61,899 nt of DNA from Akkermansiaceae bacterium UBA6138 (lineage in GTDB: Bacteria; Verrucomicrobiota; Verrucomicrobiia; Verrucomicrobiales; DEV007), in contig DIVG01000041.1 of NCBI GenBank assembly GCA_002422425.1, forward strand, positions 1-61,899, in the 5' to 3' direction. Every line of letters begins with the position of its first letter. Position 1 is the stretch's first letter. A program made the translations under genes and the position numbers. Below are positions 26,701 to 35,861 of the stretch, in pieces. The notes under the pieces are model-generated. The model was given only the letters and a program-made list of their open reading frames with translations, searched no databases and was not told where the DNA came from.

Positions 26701-27540
26701 ATGGATGCCTTCATCACCCTTATCCTGGAATTCGCGATTCCGACGCTGATCGTCTCGGCGATCTTTGTTGCCATCCTCTTCTACGTGCTGCCCCGCGAGG
26801 TGCGCACCATCTTCAAGCGCGAGCTGAAGAGCTACTTCACCTCCCCCATCGCCTACGTGCTCTTCGTGGTCTTCCTCGGGATCTCGGGCACGCTCTCATT
26901 CTTCTTCACCGGGGTGCTTGAGGGCGGGGAAGCCGATCTCTTCTTGCCCTACTTTCAGTATTTGCCCTGGTATCTCGTCCTGATCGCTCCCGCCGTCGGG
27001 ATGCGGCTCTGGTCCGAAGAACAGCGTCTCGGCACGCTTGAGCTGATGCTTACGATGCCGCTGGCGCCCTGGCATGCCATCCTCGGCAAGTTCCTTGCGG
27101 CGGGAGTCGTCCTCTTCGCGATGCTGGTGCTTTCCTTCCCCATTGTCTGGACGATGAACTTCCTCGGTGATCCGGACAACGGTGTCATCATGGCCGGCTT
27201 TGTCGCCACCTTCTTCGTTGCCCTCTGCTTCCTTGCGGTGACCTCGGTGATCTCGGCGATCACCCGAAGCCAGCTCGTCGCCCTGCTCGTCTCGGTAGCG
27301 CTCTGCCTGATGCTCTGGCTCGGCGGTCTGCCGCACCTCAGCGAGCTGATCATGAACCTCAAGGGCGGCTGGCTCGTTTTCTGGCCGATTCTCAAGCTCG
27401 TCAATGGGCTCGGCGTGATGCCGCACTTCACCGAACTGGCCAAGGGTGTCCTCGGCCTGCGCGATATCGTTTTCTTCCTCAGCTTCATCACCTTCTGCCT
27501 CTTCGCCACTTCCGTCGCGATCCGCCTGAAGCGCGCCTGA
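26701..27540 (+). CDS. ABC-2 type permease, GldF-like
   Basis: A 279-residue inner-membrane protein. Beyond an N-terminal membrane segment (about 8-32) it has the REVRTIFKRELKSYFTSPIAY entry helix of GldF/ABC-2 permeases, followed by five more membrane spans and an EEQRLGTLELMLTMPL loop that couples to the ATPase. An extra N-terminal helix before the usual FKREL start is slightly longer than typical. The neighbours provide the ATPase and a GldG-like auxiliary protein. Confidence 0.88.
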   Translation: MDAFITLILEFAIPTLIVSAIFVAILFYVLPREVRTIFKRELKSYFTSPIAYVLFVVFLGISGTLSFFFTGVLEGGEADLFLPYFQYLPWYLVLIAPAVGMRLWSEEQRLGTLELMLTMPLAPWHAILGKFLAAGVVLFAMLVLSFPIVWTMNFLGDPDNGVIMAGFVATFFVALCFLAVTSVISAITRSQLVALLVSVALCLMLWLGGLPHLSELIMNLKGGWLVFWPILKLVNGLGVMPHFTELAKGVLGLRDIVFFLSFITFCLFATSVAIRLKRA

Positions 27541-27582
27541 GAACCTCATTTTTCTCCAAACCCACCTCTTACGATCTACGAC

Positions 27583-29643
27583 ATGAGCGAATCGAAAGAA
27601 CCCTCTTCACCGAAACTAAGCCGTCGCGCCGCCGCCCTCGCGGGTCTCGCCGCGATCTTCGTCATTGCCCTGCTCGTCAACTTCCTCGCCGGGAAAGTGA
27701 GCCTGCGGGCCGACCTGACAGAATACAAATCCTACACCCTCTCTGAAGGAACCGGCAACATCCTCTCGCGCCTCGACACCCCGGTGCAGATCCGCTACTA
27801 CGTGACCGATGACAGCAAGGTGATGAGCCCGAGCGAGCGCTCGCGCGCCCGTCGCGTCGAGGATCTCCTCGCCGAGTTTGTTCGCAAAGCTCCGACAAAG
27901 GAGATCGAAGTCACGAACGAGGCAGGCGAATTCGTCACGCAGAAGGTCAGGATGTTAACAGTGAAAAAGCTCAATCCCGAGCCCAACACCGACGCCGAGG
28001 ATTCCGCCGTGATCGACGGCCTTCAGGCCGGGGTCTCCGGCGAAACGAACAACGAGCTCTACTTCGGCATCGCGATCCAGTGTCTCGACTCGGTCGAAGC
28101 CATCCCCTTCCTCCCTGCCCGCCCCGAGACCTCCCTCGAGTATGACCTCGCCCGCGCCGTCTCCAGCGTGCACGGCGGCAGGGACAAAAAGATCGCGGTG
28201 ATGTCCGGCATGGCGATCGGCGGTGGATTCGGTGGCAATTTTCAGGCCCCGCCGCAGCAGCCGTGGATGTTCTACGAACTCCTCAGCAAGGACTACGAAG
28301 TCGAAGTGATCCCCCCGACCTCCACCGAGATCCCCCCCGGGACCTCAACCCTAATCGTCGTCCATCCCTTCGACGTCACCGACGAGGGCCAGTTCGCGAT
28401 CGATCAGTATCTGCTGCAGGGCGGAAATGTCATTGCTTTTGTCGATCCGAATTTTTTCTATGCCCGTGCCCTAGCCCCGCAGGGGCAACCGCAGATTCCC
28501 GGGATGCCGCCCCAGGGAGGCCCCGCTCCAAGTTCGGACATGGAGAAACTCTTCAAGGCCTGGGGCGTGAAGTATGACGCCAATCGTGTCCTCGCCGATC
28601 TCGACTTCGGATCCGAGATTATTCGCCGCGGCAATTTCTCCCCGACCTTCCTCACCCTCGACCGCAAGTCCCTCGGGAGCGGACCCGACGCACCCGGCCT
28701 CAGCGATCCGATGACGAGCATGCTGAACCAGCTCAACATGCTCACCCCCGGCGCGTTTGAGGTCTCCCCGCCGGCCGGAGTCCGGGCGGACTCTCTCGTG
28801 ATGTCTTCGCCCACTAACCAGCTCGTCGGCTCATTTGACGCCGACCCGACGCAGGAAGGCGGGGCTGACCGCATCCGGGAGAAGTTTGAGGCACACGGAA
28901 CCCCCCGCGCCCTCGTCGTGAGACTCTCGGGGGAATTCGCGACCGCTTTCCCCGAAGGTAATCCCGCCCCGAAAGAGGAAGCGGCAGCCCCCGAAGGCAA
29001 CGAGGAGAAACCCGAAGGCGAGGAGAAAGAGGACGCCGGGGCCGCGAAGGAAGAGGATACCTCACTGAAAAAATCGACCGCTCCCGGTCGGGTCCTGCTC
29101 ATCGCCGACGTCGACTTCATCTATGACGCCAACGTCGTCCGCCGCAATCAGATCCCCGGGTTGAATATCGTCATCCCCGAGATGCTGAACGAGAACCTGA
29201 CCCTTGTGCAGAATGCGGCCGAGCAACTGTCGGGCGATCCAGACCTCATCAATGTCCGCAGTCGCACGAGCGTGCGCCGCCCCTTTACCAAACAGAGCGA
29301 GTGGTATCGTGAAGCTCAGGAAAAATACGCGGCCGAGCTCGCCGACTTTACCGCAAAAGCGAAGGAGGTTGAAGGCCGCCTCAGCGCCCTTCTCTCGCAA
29401 ACTCCCGATACGATTGATCAGGCGCTCCTCTCCCCCGAGGTGCAGGCCGAGATGAAAAACCTGCGGCAGCAGGAGGTCGAGTTTAGCCGCCGCGCCCGCG
29501 ACCTCCAGAAAGAAGTGACCCGCGAATTCCGCCGCAAGCTTGCCACCTACAAGTTCGGAAACACCCTGACCATGCCGATCGCGGTGATCCTCTTCGGCAT
29601 CGGCCTCGCCATCTACCGCCGCCAACGCACCGCGGCCCGCTGA
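27583..29643 (+). CDS. GldG-like ABC auxiliary protein
   Basis: A 686-residue protein with a membrane helix near each end (about 15-35 and 660-680) and a large periplasmic region. Early segments LRADLTEYKSYTLSEGT and LDTPVQIRYYVTDDS match the GldG / ABC-type uncharacterised transport system auxiliary family. A Glu/Ala/Pro-rich low-complexity stretch (about 460-490) interrupts the periplasmic domain, and a coiled-coil-like helix (about 585-655) precedes the last membrane span. In Bacteroidota GldA/F/G support gliding and secretion; here no other gld genes are visible, so a different envelope role is likely. It lies between the permease and a DUF4340 protein. Confidence 0.85.
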   Translation: MSESKEPSSPKLSRRAAALAGLAAIFVIALLVNFLAGKVSLRADLTEYKSYTLSEGTGNILSRLDTPVQIRYYVTDDSKVMSPSERSRARRVEDLLAEFVRKAPTKEIEVTNEAGEFVTQKVRMLTVKKLNPEPNTDAEDSAVIDGLQAGVSGETNNELYFGIAIQCLDSVEAIPFLPARPETSLEYDLARAVSSVHGGRDKKIAVMSGMAIGGGFGGNFQAPPQQPWMFYELLSKDYEVEVIPPTSTEIPPGTSTLIVVHPFDVTDEGQFAIDQYLLQGGNVIAFVDPNFFYARALAPQGQPQIPGMPPQGGPAPSSDMEKLFKAWGVKYDANRVLADLDFGSEIIRRGNFSPTFLTLDRKSLGSGPDAPGLSDPMTSMLNQLNMLTPGAFEVSPPAGVRADSLVMSSPTNQLVGSFDADPTQEGGADRIREKFEAHGTPRALVVRLSGEFATAFPEGNPAPKEEAAAPEGNEEKPEGEEKEDAGAAKEEDTSLKKSTAPGRVLLIADVDFIYDANVVRRNQIPGLNIVIPEMLNENLTLVQNAAEQLSGDPDLINVRSRTSVRRPFTKQSEWYREAQEKYAAELADFTAKAKEVEGRLSALLSQTPDTIDQALLSPEVQAEMKNLRQQEVEFSRRARDLQKEVTREFRRKLATYKFGNTLTMPIAVILFGIGLAIYRRQRTAAR

Positions 29644-29684
29644 TATTTAAAGCTCTCCAACCCAATCCAAACGTTGTACGCATC

Positions 29685-31010
29685 ATGGGAACCAAAACAC
29701 TGATCCGTCTCCTGCTTGCTCTCGCCGTCATCGGCGCGGTGGCTGCGGGCATTCACTTCACCGGGGGTGGCTCCGTCTCCACCGTCTCATCCTCAACCGA
29801 CAAAAAGAAGGTCTATCCCGACTTTCCCCTCAATGACATCGCCAAAGTCGTCATCACGGAACAGGACGGTTCGATCACCCTGTCAAAAGGTGAAACCAGC
29901 TGGGAGGTGGGCGAACGCGACGGTTACCCGGCAAACGCCGAACCCGTCATCCTGCTCCTGCGCAAGGTTTGGGACGTCAATATCGTCCAGCCCGTCACGA
30001 TCGGACGGACCCAGTATGGCCGCCTCGGTCTTGTCACTCCCGGCGAAGCGGCCACGCCCGAAGAAGCTGCCACCCTGCTCACCTTTCAGGGCAAGGACGG
30101 AAAGGACATCGGCGCCCTCTGGCTCGGTAAAATTTACGAGCGCTCCGAAGGCCGACCGGATCCCTTCGGCGGCGGCATGGCCACGACCGAGGCCGGGCGC
30201 TACGTGAAGCGCGGCGACAGCAATGCCGTCTACCTCGTCAGCGAGACTTTTTCGGAAGTGAAAACCGATCCGAGCGGGTGGATCGACAAGGCCTTTTTCA
30301 AAGTCGAAAAGATCAAATCGATCGAGATCATGACGAAGGAGAAAGAGAGCGACTGGAAGCTCGAGCGCTCCGCCGAGTCCGATGACTTCATCCTCGCCAA
30401 GGCCGCCGCCGGGGAGAGCCTCGATCAGTCCAAAGTCTCGGCGATGAAGAGCGCCTTCTCTAACGCTCAACTCGAAGATGTCTTCACCGGTGACGGGAAG
30501 AAGGAGAATCCGACCGACACCACCACCTTTAAAATCGTGACCTTTGACGGCTTTAATTACGAAATCTCGGTCGGAGAAAAGAACGACCTCAATGAACTGC
30601 CGCTGAGCCTCAAGGTCTCTGCCAACCTTCCGGAAAAGCGTGAGGTCGGGGAAGAGGAAAGCGCCGAGGAAAAGACCAAGCTCGACAAGGAGTTCGAAGA
30701 ACGGATTTCCTCGCTCACGAAAAAGCTCGGGCAGGAGCAGAAGCTTGAAAACCACGTCTTCAAGGTTCGGAGTTTCATGGTCGATTCGCTGACGAAAAAG
30801 CGCGCTGAACTCATGGCTGAGAAGGATGAGGCTCCTGCCGGGGAGGAAATCGCTCCCGGCGTTACCCTGCCCGGACTGTCGCCCGCTCCTGCCGAAGCCA
30901 CACCCAAAGCGAAAGGGGAGTCGGCTCCCGCCGAAGCAAAGTCCGAGGCGAAAGGGGGAGCTACCCCTGCCGAAGAGGTCTCGGGGTCGGCACCGGAGCC
31001 GTCGAACTAA
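29685..31010 (+). CDS. DUF4340 membrane-anchored protein
   Basis: A 441-residue protein with an N-terminal signal-anchor (LIRLLLALAVIGAVAAGIHF) and a periplasmic domain carrying FPLNDIAKVVITEQDGSITL and W-E-V-G-E-R-D-G-Y-P-A, characteristic of DUF4340. This family regularly follows GldG-like genes, as it does here. The last 75 residues are a low-complexity A/E/K/P tail of repeated EAKGE-like units. Function unknown; probably an accessory subunit of the ABC system. Confidence 0.8.
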   Translation: MGTKTLIRLLLALAVIGAVAAGIHFTGGGSVSTVSSSTDKKKVYPDFPLNDIAKVVITEQDGSITLSKGETSWEVGERDGYPANAEPVILLLRKVWDVNIVQPVTIGRTQYGRLGLVTPGEAATPEEAATLLTFQGKDGKDIGALWLGKIYERSEGRPDPFGGGMATTEAGRYVKRGDSNAVYLVSETFSEVKTDPSGWIDKAFFKVEKIKSIEIMTKEKESDWKLERSAESDDFILAKAAAGESLDQSKVSAMKSAFSNAQLEDVFTGDGKKENPTDTTTFKIVTFDGFNYEISVGEKNDLNELPLSLKVSANLPEKREVGEEESAEEKTKLDKEFEERISSLTKKLGQEQKLENHVFKVRSFMVDSLTKKRAELMAEKDEAPAGEEIAPGVTLPGLSPAPAEATPKAKGESAPAEAKSEAKGGATPAEEVSGSAPEPSN

Positions 31011-31088
31011 CAAGCGATTTCTTGTTGGTAAGGCTGCTCATGTTGACTTCCCCTGGTCCCGTTCCGGCGGAGCACCGGAGTTTGCCTT

Positions 31089-31967
31089 TCAGAACAGTTC
31101 AAAGTCAATGAGATCATCTCCGACCGCCGGCTTGGTCGAGGTGTCACTCTCCCGATTTTTTGTCACGAGAACGGCGATGGATTGATCATCCTGCACCTCG
31201 TCGACTTTGATCCAGCCTAGAATATCGCTGCCTCTCCGAACCGCAAAACGCTGTGCCACCTTCACTCCCTGAGCGGCACCCGCGTTGAAGGTGACGATGC
31301 CCCAATCTTTATCGTAACTCGTCACTTTGCCGAGTGAAGGGGCGGCAGTGACCTGCTGACGCATACGATTAAGCCTCGCATCGACTTCAGGGTTTCCGCC
31401 CGGAGGGTTTTCCACCGCATCGCGGAGGAAATCAGGAAGCTCCGCAGTAATCGCAGCGGCCCCGTCCGGAGCTGTCCCTTCCGCAGCGGTATTCGCCGCC
31501 ATCGCGGCCGCTTCGCGCGCCTGGCTGTCGACGCTGCCGGAGAGTTGATTGTAACGCTGCTCGGTGAGTCGGCTCTGCTCGCGGGCCTGATCGAGTGAGG
31601 CGCGAATGTTGTTCAGCTCCGGATCATTCGGCAGAGGAAGCGTCCCGGTCCCCGGATCGGGCGCTTGAGCCGTCGCGACCGGCATTCCCGGCGCCTCGTA
31701 AGGAGCAGCGTTAACCGGGGGCTGAAACCCCACCGGGCCACCGGCCGGAGGGGCACCCTCGGCATTCGCAACGATCCCGTTTTGAAGGTAGGATTGCGCT
31801 CCCGGGTCAATGTTTCCATGGGGGCCCTGCCTCTGCATGAGGCGGGCTTCTTTCTCGGCAAACTCTTTCTCGAGGCTGGTTCGGACAAAGTCCCGGTAAC
31901 TTAACGCCCCCACGATTAGTAAGAGAATCGCTGCAATACTCAGAGCAATCGTCGGTGTGTGGTTCAC
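31089..31967 (-). CDS. Membrane-anchored hypothetical protein
   Basis: Proposed start GTG 31967 (V-N-H-T-P-T), which has AAAGGAG at good spacing and puts a single membrane helix (IALSIAAILLLIVGALSY) at the N-terminus; 292 residues. Upstream in-frame ATGs have no ribosome-binding site. A charged helix and a Pro/Gly-rich linker follow. The C-terminal 90 residues (DWGIVTFNAGAAQGVK..., RRGSDILGWIKVDEVQ) form a small beta domain resembling those in MreC-like envelope proteins. I do not recognise the family. It converges on the DUF4340 gene and is on the same strand as xerC. Confidence 0.65.
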   Translation of the reverse strand: MNHTPTIALSIAAILLLIVGALSYRDFVRTSLEKEFAEKEARLMQRQGPHGNIDPGAQSYLQNGIVANAEGAPPAGGPVGFQPPVNAAPYEAPGMPVATAQAPDPGTGTLPLPNDPELNNIRASLDQAREQSRLTEQRYNQLSGSVDSQAREAAAMAANTAAEGTAPDGAAAITAELPDFLRDAVENPPGGNPEVDARLNRMRQQVTAAPSLGKVTSYDKDWGIVTFNAGAAQGVKVAQRFAVRRGSDILGWIKVDEVQDDQSIAVLVTKNRESDTSTKPAVGDDLIDFELF

Positions 31968-32153
31968 CTGTCTCCTTTCGCCAATGTCGTCCGGTCCCAT
32001 CATAAGGAGAAAACTATACTTCATCGGCCCGCGCGAGCCAATGCCCGAGTTTGACAATCGAAAAATATTCGTCGCACCGCTGATAAAGGAACAGGGGCAC
32101 GGGAAGAACCTCACCCTTTCATCGCCACCGTGAGGTGCCGCCCGTCAAGCCCC

Positions 32154-33062
32154 TCACGCCCGAGGGTGGGCCGTGTCGTAGACCTTCTTCATCCGCTCGA
32201 TCGATACATGGGTGTAGATCTGGGTGGTGGAGAGGCTCGCATGCCCGAGCAGCTTCTGAACGCTGCGGAGGTCGGCTCCGTGGTCGAGGAGATGGGTCGC
32301 GAAGCTGTGCCGCAACTTGTGCGGGCTGGCATTTTGCGGGATATCGCACAGGGCGTGATATTTTTTAAAAACGTCTGAAATCGCCCGGGTCGTGAGCCTC
32401 CTGCGCACCTTACTGATGAAGAGCGGACCCTCCAGCACCCTTGCCGCGTTGCGGTAGCGGTGGATCGCCTCAGCGGCCGGGGTGCCGACGGGACAGATGC
32501 GCTCCTTGCTCCCCTTTCCAAAGACCCGCACGCATTCATGGTGCAGGTCAAAATCCGCCACATCGAGGGCGGCAAGCTCGGAAAGGCGCACCCCCGAGCT
32601 GTAAAAAAGTTCCAGAATCGCCGAATCCCGCTCCGCCGTCCACGCCGGGGCCTGCTTCGGCTGATCGATCTCGAAGGGCTTTTCGACAAGTTCGATGACC
32701 TGCTTCTGGCTCAGCACCACCGGCAGTTTTTTTTCCGCCTTGGGCATTTGCACCTCCACCACCGGATTAAGCTTGAGTCCCGCGCGCCGATTGAGGAACT
32801 TGTAGAAGCTACGGAGGGCCGCGAAATGAAGCCTCACCGTGGCACGGCCCCAGTCATCGCGCATACATTTGAAGAGGTAATCACGAAAATCATCCGACCC
32901 AACCGCGTCCCAGCTCATCGATTCAGGCAGCCAGGTCCGGAAACGGGTGATGGCGTGGCGGTAGTTTACAATGGTATGGGGCGAACTGTTCTTTTCCACT
33001 GAGAGATACTCAAGGAAGGCCTCGAGCGGGGGATCGTCGACGGCTTCAGGGGAGTGGGACAC
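32154..33062 (-). CDS. xerC: Tyrosine recombinase XerC
   Basis: Site-specific recombinase that resolves chromosome dimers at dif with XerD. The 302-residue product has the N-terminal SAM-like domain and the catalytic set R159 (SSGVRLSEL), K183, H248 and R251 (HKLRHSFATHLL), H274 (LLGHASLSTT) and nucleophile Y283 (QIYTHV). The ending VYDTAHPRA is typical of XerC rather than XerD. A second Xer protein is at 55961-56854. No mobile element surrounds it, so it is more likely a host recombinase than an integrase. Confidence 0.9.
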   Translation of the reverse strand: MSHSPEAVDDPPLEAFLEYLSVEKNSSPHTIVNYRHAITRFRTWLPESMSWDAVGSDDFRDYLFKCMRDDWGRATVRLHFAALRSFYKFLNRRAGLKLNPVVEVQMPKAEKKLPVVLSQKQVIELVEKPFEIDQPKQAPAWTAERDSAILELFYSSGVRLSELAALDVADFDLHHECVRVFGKGSKERICPVGTPAAEAIHRYRNAARVLEGPLFISKVRRRLTTRAISDVFKKYHALCDIPQNASPHKLRHSFATHLLDHGADLRSVQKLLGHASLSTTQIYTHVSIERMKKVYDTAHPRA

Positions 33063-33090
33063 AGAAATCGCGGATTGGGATTCCCTTTGC

Positions 33091-33507
33091 TCAGTTGACC
33101 GACGAGCCGAATCCCTTGGGCCAGAAATGCGCCCCGCGGTAGCTTAGTGAAGAACTCATCGCTCCGACGGACTCATGAGGGTAATCGGGAAGCCGGACAT
33201 TCTGCTCAAAGACGGCGCGGAAGCCTGAAACGTCCGACCAGCCGAGTGCGATGCTGTATTCGCGATCATCGGCAAGAAGCGGCACGATAAAATGTCCGGA
33301 CTCACGGTGAAGAATGATCATTTCCTCCGCGTCGGACTCCTTTCCGTTAATTTGAAGGCAGAGACGCACTTTCGAATGGAAGGGCATACGCTCGCTGGTG
33401 AGGTTCCAGTAGACCACGGCAGTGTCGCAATTGCGGGGAATGACCGCAAAAGAGTCGTCACAGTAGGGGGTAGATTCGCTAACGTGATCAGTGGCTAAAA
33501 CTTCCAT
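33091..33507 (-). CDS. DUF4912-like hypothetical protein
   Basis: A 138-residue protein with no signal peptide or membrane segment. The D-T-A-V-V-Y-W-N-L-T segment and the later strand pattern (SGHFIVPLLADDREYSIALGW) resemble DUF4912, a small beta-sandwich family of unknown function. The match is from memory of pattern and not certain. It lies 28 bases before xerC on the same strand and is divergent from hisF. Confidence 0.5.
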   Translation of the reverse strand: MEVLATDHVSESTPYCDDSFAVIPRNCDTAVVYWNLTSERMPFHSKVRLCLQINGKESDAEEMIILHRESGHFIVPLLADDREYSIALGWSDVSGFRAVFEQNVRLPDYPHESVGAMSSSLSYRGAHFWPKGFGSSVN

Positions 33508-33641
33508 AACAGAATCGGGTCAGTTGTTAAGGAAAGTTAACCATTAATCGTTCCAGATTTCCAGATATTTTATAGAAATTCTGTAAATTTTTTTTGAGTC
33601 TTTCCTGAAGCAGATTTTCCGGGCACGGCTAGGTTCTCCTC

Positions 33642-34415
33642 ATGTTAACCAAGAGAATCATTCCCTGCCTCGATGTGACTGATGGCCGAGTCGTCAAGGG
33701 GACCAATTTTGTGAATCTGCGGGACGCCGGTGATCCGGTCGATTGCGCCGTCGAATACAACCGTCAGGGGGCTGACGAGCTTGTCTTTTTAGACATCACC
33801 GCTTCATCCGACGAACGCAAGACGATGATAGATGTCGTCAGAAGAACCGCCGAACGATGTTTTATGCCCGTGACGGTAGGAGGCGGGATCCGCAAGGTCG
33901 AAGACATGCGTGAGATGCTCATGGCCGGGGCGGACAAAGTCGGCGTCAACACCGCTGCCGTCACCACCCCCGAGCTCGTCTCCGCGGGCTCGAAGGCTTT
34001 CGGGGCGCAATGCATCGTCGTGGCGATCGATGCTAAAAAAAGGAAGGACGGCGACGGCTGGGAAGTCTTTACCCACGGCGGACGCACCCCGACCGGCCGC
34101 GACGCGGTCGAGTGGGCGCAGGAGGTGTATGAGCGCGGTGCCGGCGAGATCCTCCTCACAAGCATGGATGCTGACGGAACCAGGGCAGGGTACGACATCG
34201 GCCTAACCGCGGCAATCAGCGGGGCGGTTCCCATCCCGGTAATCGCCAGCGGCGGCGCGGGCAAGCTTGATCATCTCGTCGAAGTCCTCGATAAAGGCAA
34301 AGCTGACGCGGTTCTGGCGGCGAGCATTTTTCACTTTGGCGATTACACTGTCGGCGACGTGAAAGATTACCTCGGGAAACACGGTGTAGCGGTCAGGCCG
34401 GGGAGGGGCCGCTGA
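33642..34415 (+). CDS. hisF: Imidazole glycerol phosphate synthase, cyclase subunit
   Basis: Makes imidazole glycerol phosphate and AICAR in histidine synthesis, using ammonia from HisH. The 257-residue TIM barrel starts MLTKRIIPCLDVTDGRVVKG. The catalytic aspartates fall at D11 and D130, the standard positions. Other segments are VGGGIR, the TPTGRDAVEW loop, SMDADGT and IASGGAGK. No other his genes are in the window. The 134-base upstream gap is AT-rich and contains the tandem octamer TTCCAGAT twice. Confidence 0.97.
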   Translation: MLTKRIIPCLDVTDGRVVKGTNFVNLRDAGDPVDCAVEYNRQGADELVFLDITASSDERKTMIDVVRRTAERCFMPVTVGGGIRKVEDMREMLMAGADKVGVNTAAVTTPELVSAGSKAFGAQCIVVAIDAKKRKDGDGWEVFTHGGRTPTGRDAVEWAQEVYERGAGEILLTSMDADGTRAGYDIGLTAAISGAVPIPVIASGGAGKLDHLVEVLDKGKADAVLAASIFHFGDYTVGDVKDYLGKHGVAVRPGRGR

Positions 34416-34458
34416 AGGACGGGACCTTTTACCACTGGAGGCAAATTTTAAATTTTTA

Positions 34459-35787
34459 TCACCTTGAAGCCTCCTGCTCCTGATGGAAGCGGAAGGTGCG
34501 GTAACCGTAGATCGCAATCACAACGAAACAGATCATCGGCAAAAAGAACGACAATCTCGTTGCTGAAAGCCCCATGGCTCCGTTTCCGTCCATGATCGCG
34601 CCCTGCAGCGGCGGCAGCAGACAGCCGCCCCCGATGGCTAGAATCAGGCCGGCCGAGCCGAGCTTCGCGTCGTCTCCCAGCCCGTCGAGAGCGATGCCGT
34701 AAATCGTCGGGAACATCAGGGACATGCAAGCCGAAACACCAATGAGACAATAAAGTCCCGGCATCCCCTGCAGATAGATCGTGCCGAAGAGGAGGGCGCC
34801 AGCCCCGGCCGCAAGCCCGCCGAGGAGTCGACCGTGACTGACGAAACGGAGTAGATAAGTACAGAGGAAGCGGCTCGAGACAAAGATCACCATCGCAATC
34901 ACATTGTAGCCTTGCGCCCCGGCGCGCTCCATCCCAAGCTCGTTAACGCCATACTGAATGATAAAAGTCCAGCACATGATTTGTGCCCCGACGTAAAAAG
35001 CCTGGGCCAGGACCCCCTCAAGATAGCGCCTGTTTTTCAGGAGACGTCGCAGCGTCGCGCCGACCTTGAGCTCTCGATCACCTTCGCCGGCCACCGCCGG
35101 GAGCCTCGCAAGCGCAAAAACGATCAGAACCAGAAGAACGACGCCCCCGAGAAGGGTGTAGGGCGCGATGATGATTTCAAGGTCCGCTTTTTGCAATGCG
35201 GCAAACGCGGCCGGATCCGTCCCGCTCAAAACCGAGCGCGTCTCTTCATCAGCCGGGTCAAGCCGGGCGAGGATGAACTCTTTGGCGATGAGCATGCCGG
35301 TGATCGATCCAAGCGGGTTAAAAGCCTGGGCCAAATTGAGACGACGGGTGGCAGTAGCCTCGTCGCCCATTGAAAGGATGTAGGGGTTGGCACTCGTCTC
35401 AAGAAACGAAAGCCCGCAGGTCATGACAAAGTAGGCGACGAGGAAAGCCCAGAAAGTCATGAGATGACCCGAAGGGATGAAAAGCAGACACCCGGCCGCG
35501 TAAAGCGTCAGCCCCGCGAGGATTCCCGCCTTGTAGGAGAAACGCTTGATCAGCAGCGCCGCCGGGATGGCCATGAAGCAGTAGCCGCCATAAAACGCGG
35601 CCTGCACCAGGGAACTCTCGAAATGGGAGATGAGCAGAATGCTTTTAAAGGCCGCCACCATCGGGTTGGTAATGTCATTCGCAAAACCCCACAGCGCAAA
35701 GAGCGAGGTCACGAGAATGAAAGGCATCAGGTATCCCGGCGGAATGGTTCGCGGCGACGACAGCTTGAGGGAGGCGGAAGATCTCAT
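34459..35787 (-). CDS. fucP: FucP-type MFS sugar:H+ symporter
   Basis: A 12-helix inner-membrane transporter (442 residues from ATG 35787) of the fucose permease group. The segments LFALWGFANDITNPMV in TM1, FYGGYCFMAIPAALLIKRFSYKAG in TM2-loop, FLETSANPYIL and LNLAQAFNPLGS are the FucP hallmarks. It would bring in L-fucose or a related hexose. A longer frame starting at 35847 adds residues without a clear ribosome-binding site. It is 14 bases after the likely end of the pgi upstream region but shares the strand with pgi (gene order pgi then fucP). With the sulfatase this suggests a taste for sulfated fucose-containing glycans, which is inference. Confidence 0.82.
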   Translation of the reverse strand: MRSSASLKLSSPRTIPPGYLMPFILVTSLFALWGFANDITNPMVAAFKSILLISHFESSLVQAAFYGGYCFMAIPAALLIKRFSYKAGILAGLTLYAAGCLLFIPSGHLMTFWAFLVAYFVMTCGLSFLETSANPYILSMGDEATATRRLNLAQAFNPLGSITGMLIAKEFILARLDPADEETRSVLSGTDPAAFAALQKADLEIIIAPYTLLGGVVLLVLIVFALARLPAVAGEGDRELKVGATLRRLLKNRRYLEGVLAQAFYVGAQIMCWTFIIQYGVNELGMERAGAQGYNVIAMVIFVSSRFLCTYLLRFVSHGRLLGGLAAGAGALLFGTIYLQGMPGLYCLIGVSACMSLMFPTIYGIALDGLGDDAKLGSAGLILAIGGGCLLPPLQGAIMDGNGAMGLSATRLSFFLPMICFVVIAIYGYRTFRFHQEQEASR

Positions 35788-35861
35788 CTGACAAGCGAAG
35801 GAAATTGAAGTGACGCTTCCGGGAGCTGGCGATCGATCTTCATTCAAAGAGAATAGAAAAA

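Noticed and set aside
25666..31010. Gliding motility apparatus
   Set aside because: Only the GldA/F/G-like ABC part plus DUF4340 is present; no gldJ-N or other motility genes are in the window.
32154..33062. Integrase of a mobile element
   Set aside because: The protein matches XerC in size and C-terminal signature, and no attachment sites, IS or phage genes flank it; the same holds for the second Xer gene.
33508..33641. Promoter for hisF in the AT-rich gap
   Set aside because: Several TATA-like words are present but none had a well-spaced -35; the region was described only in the hisF entry.
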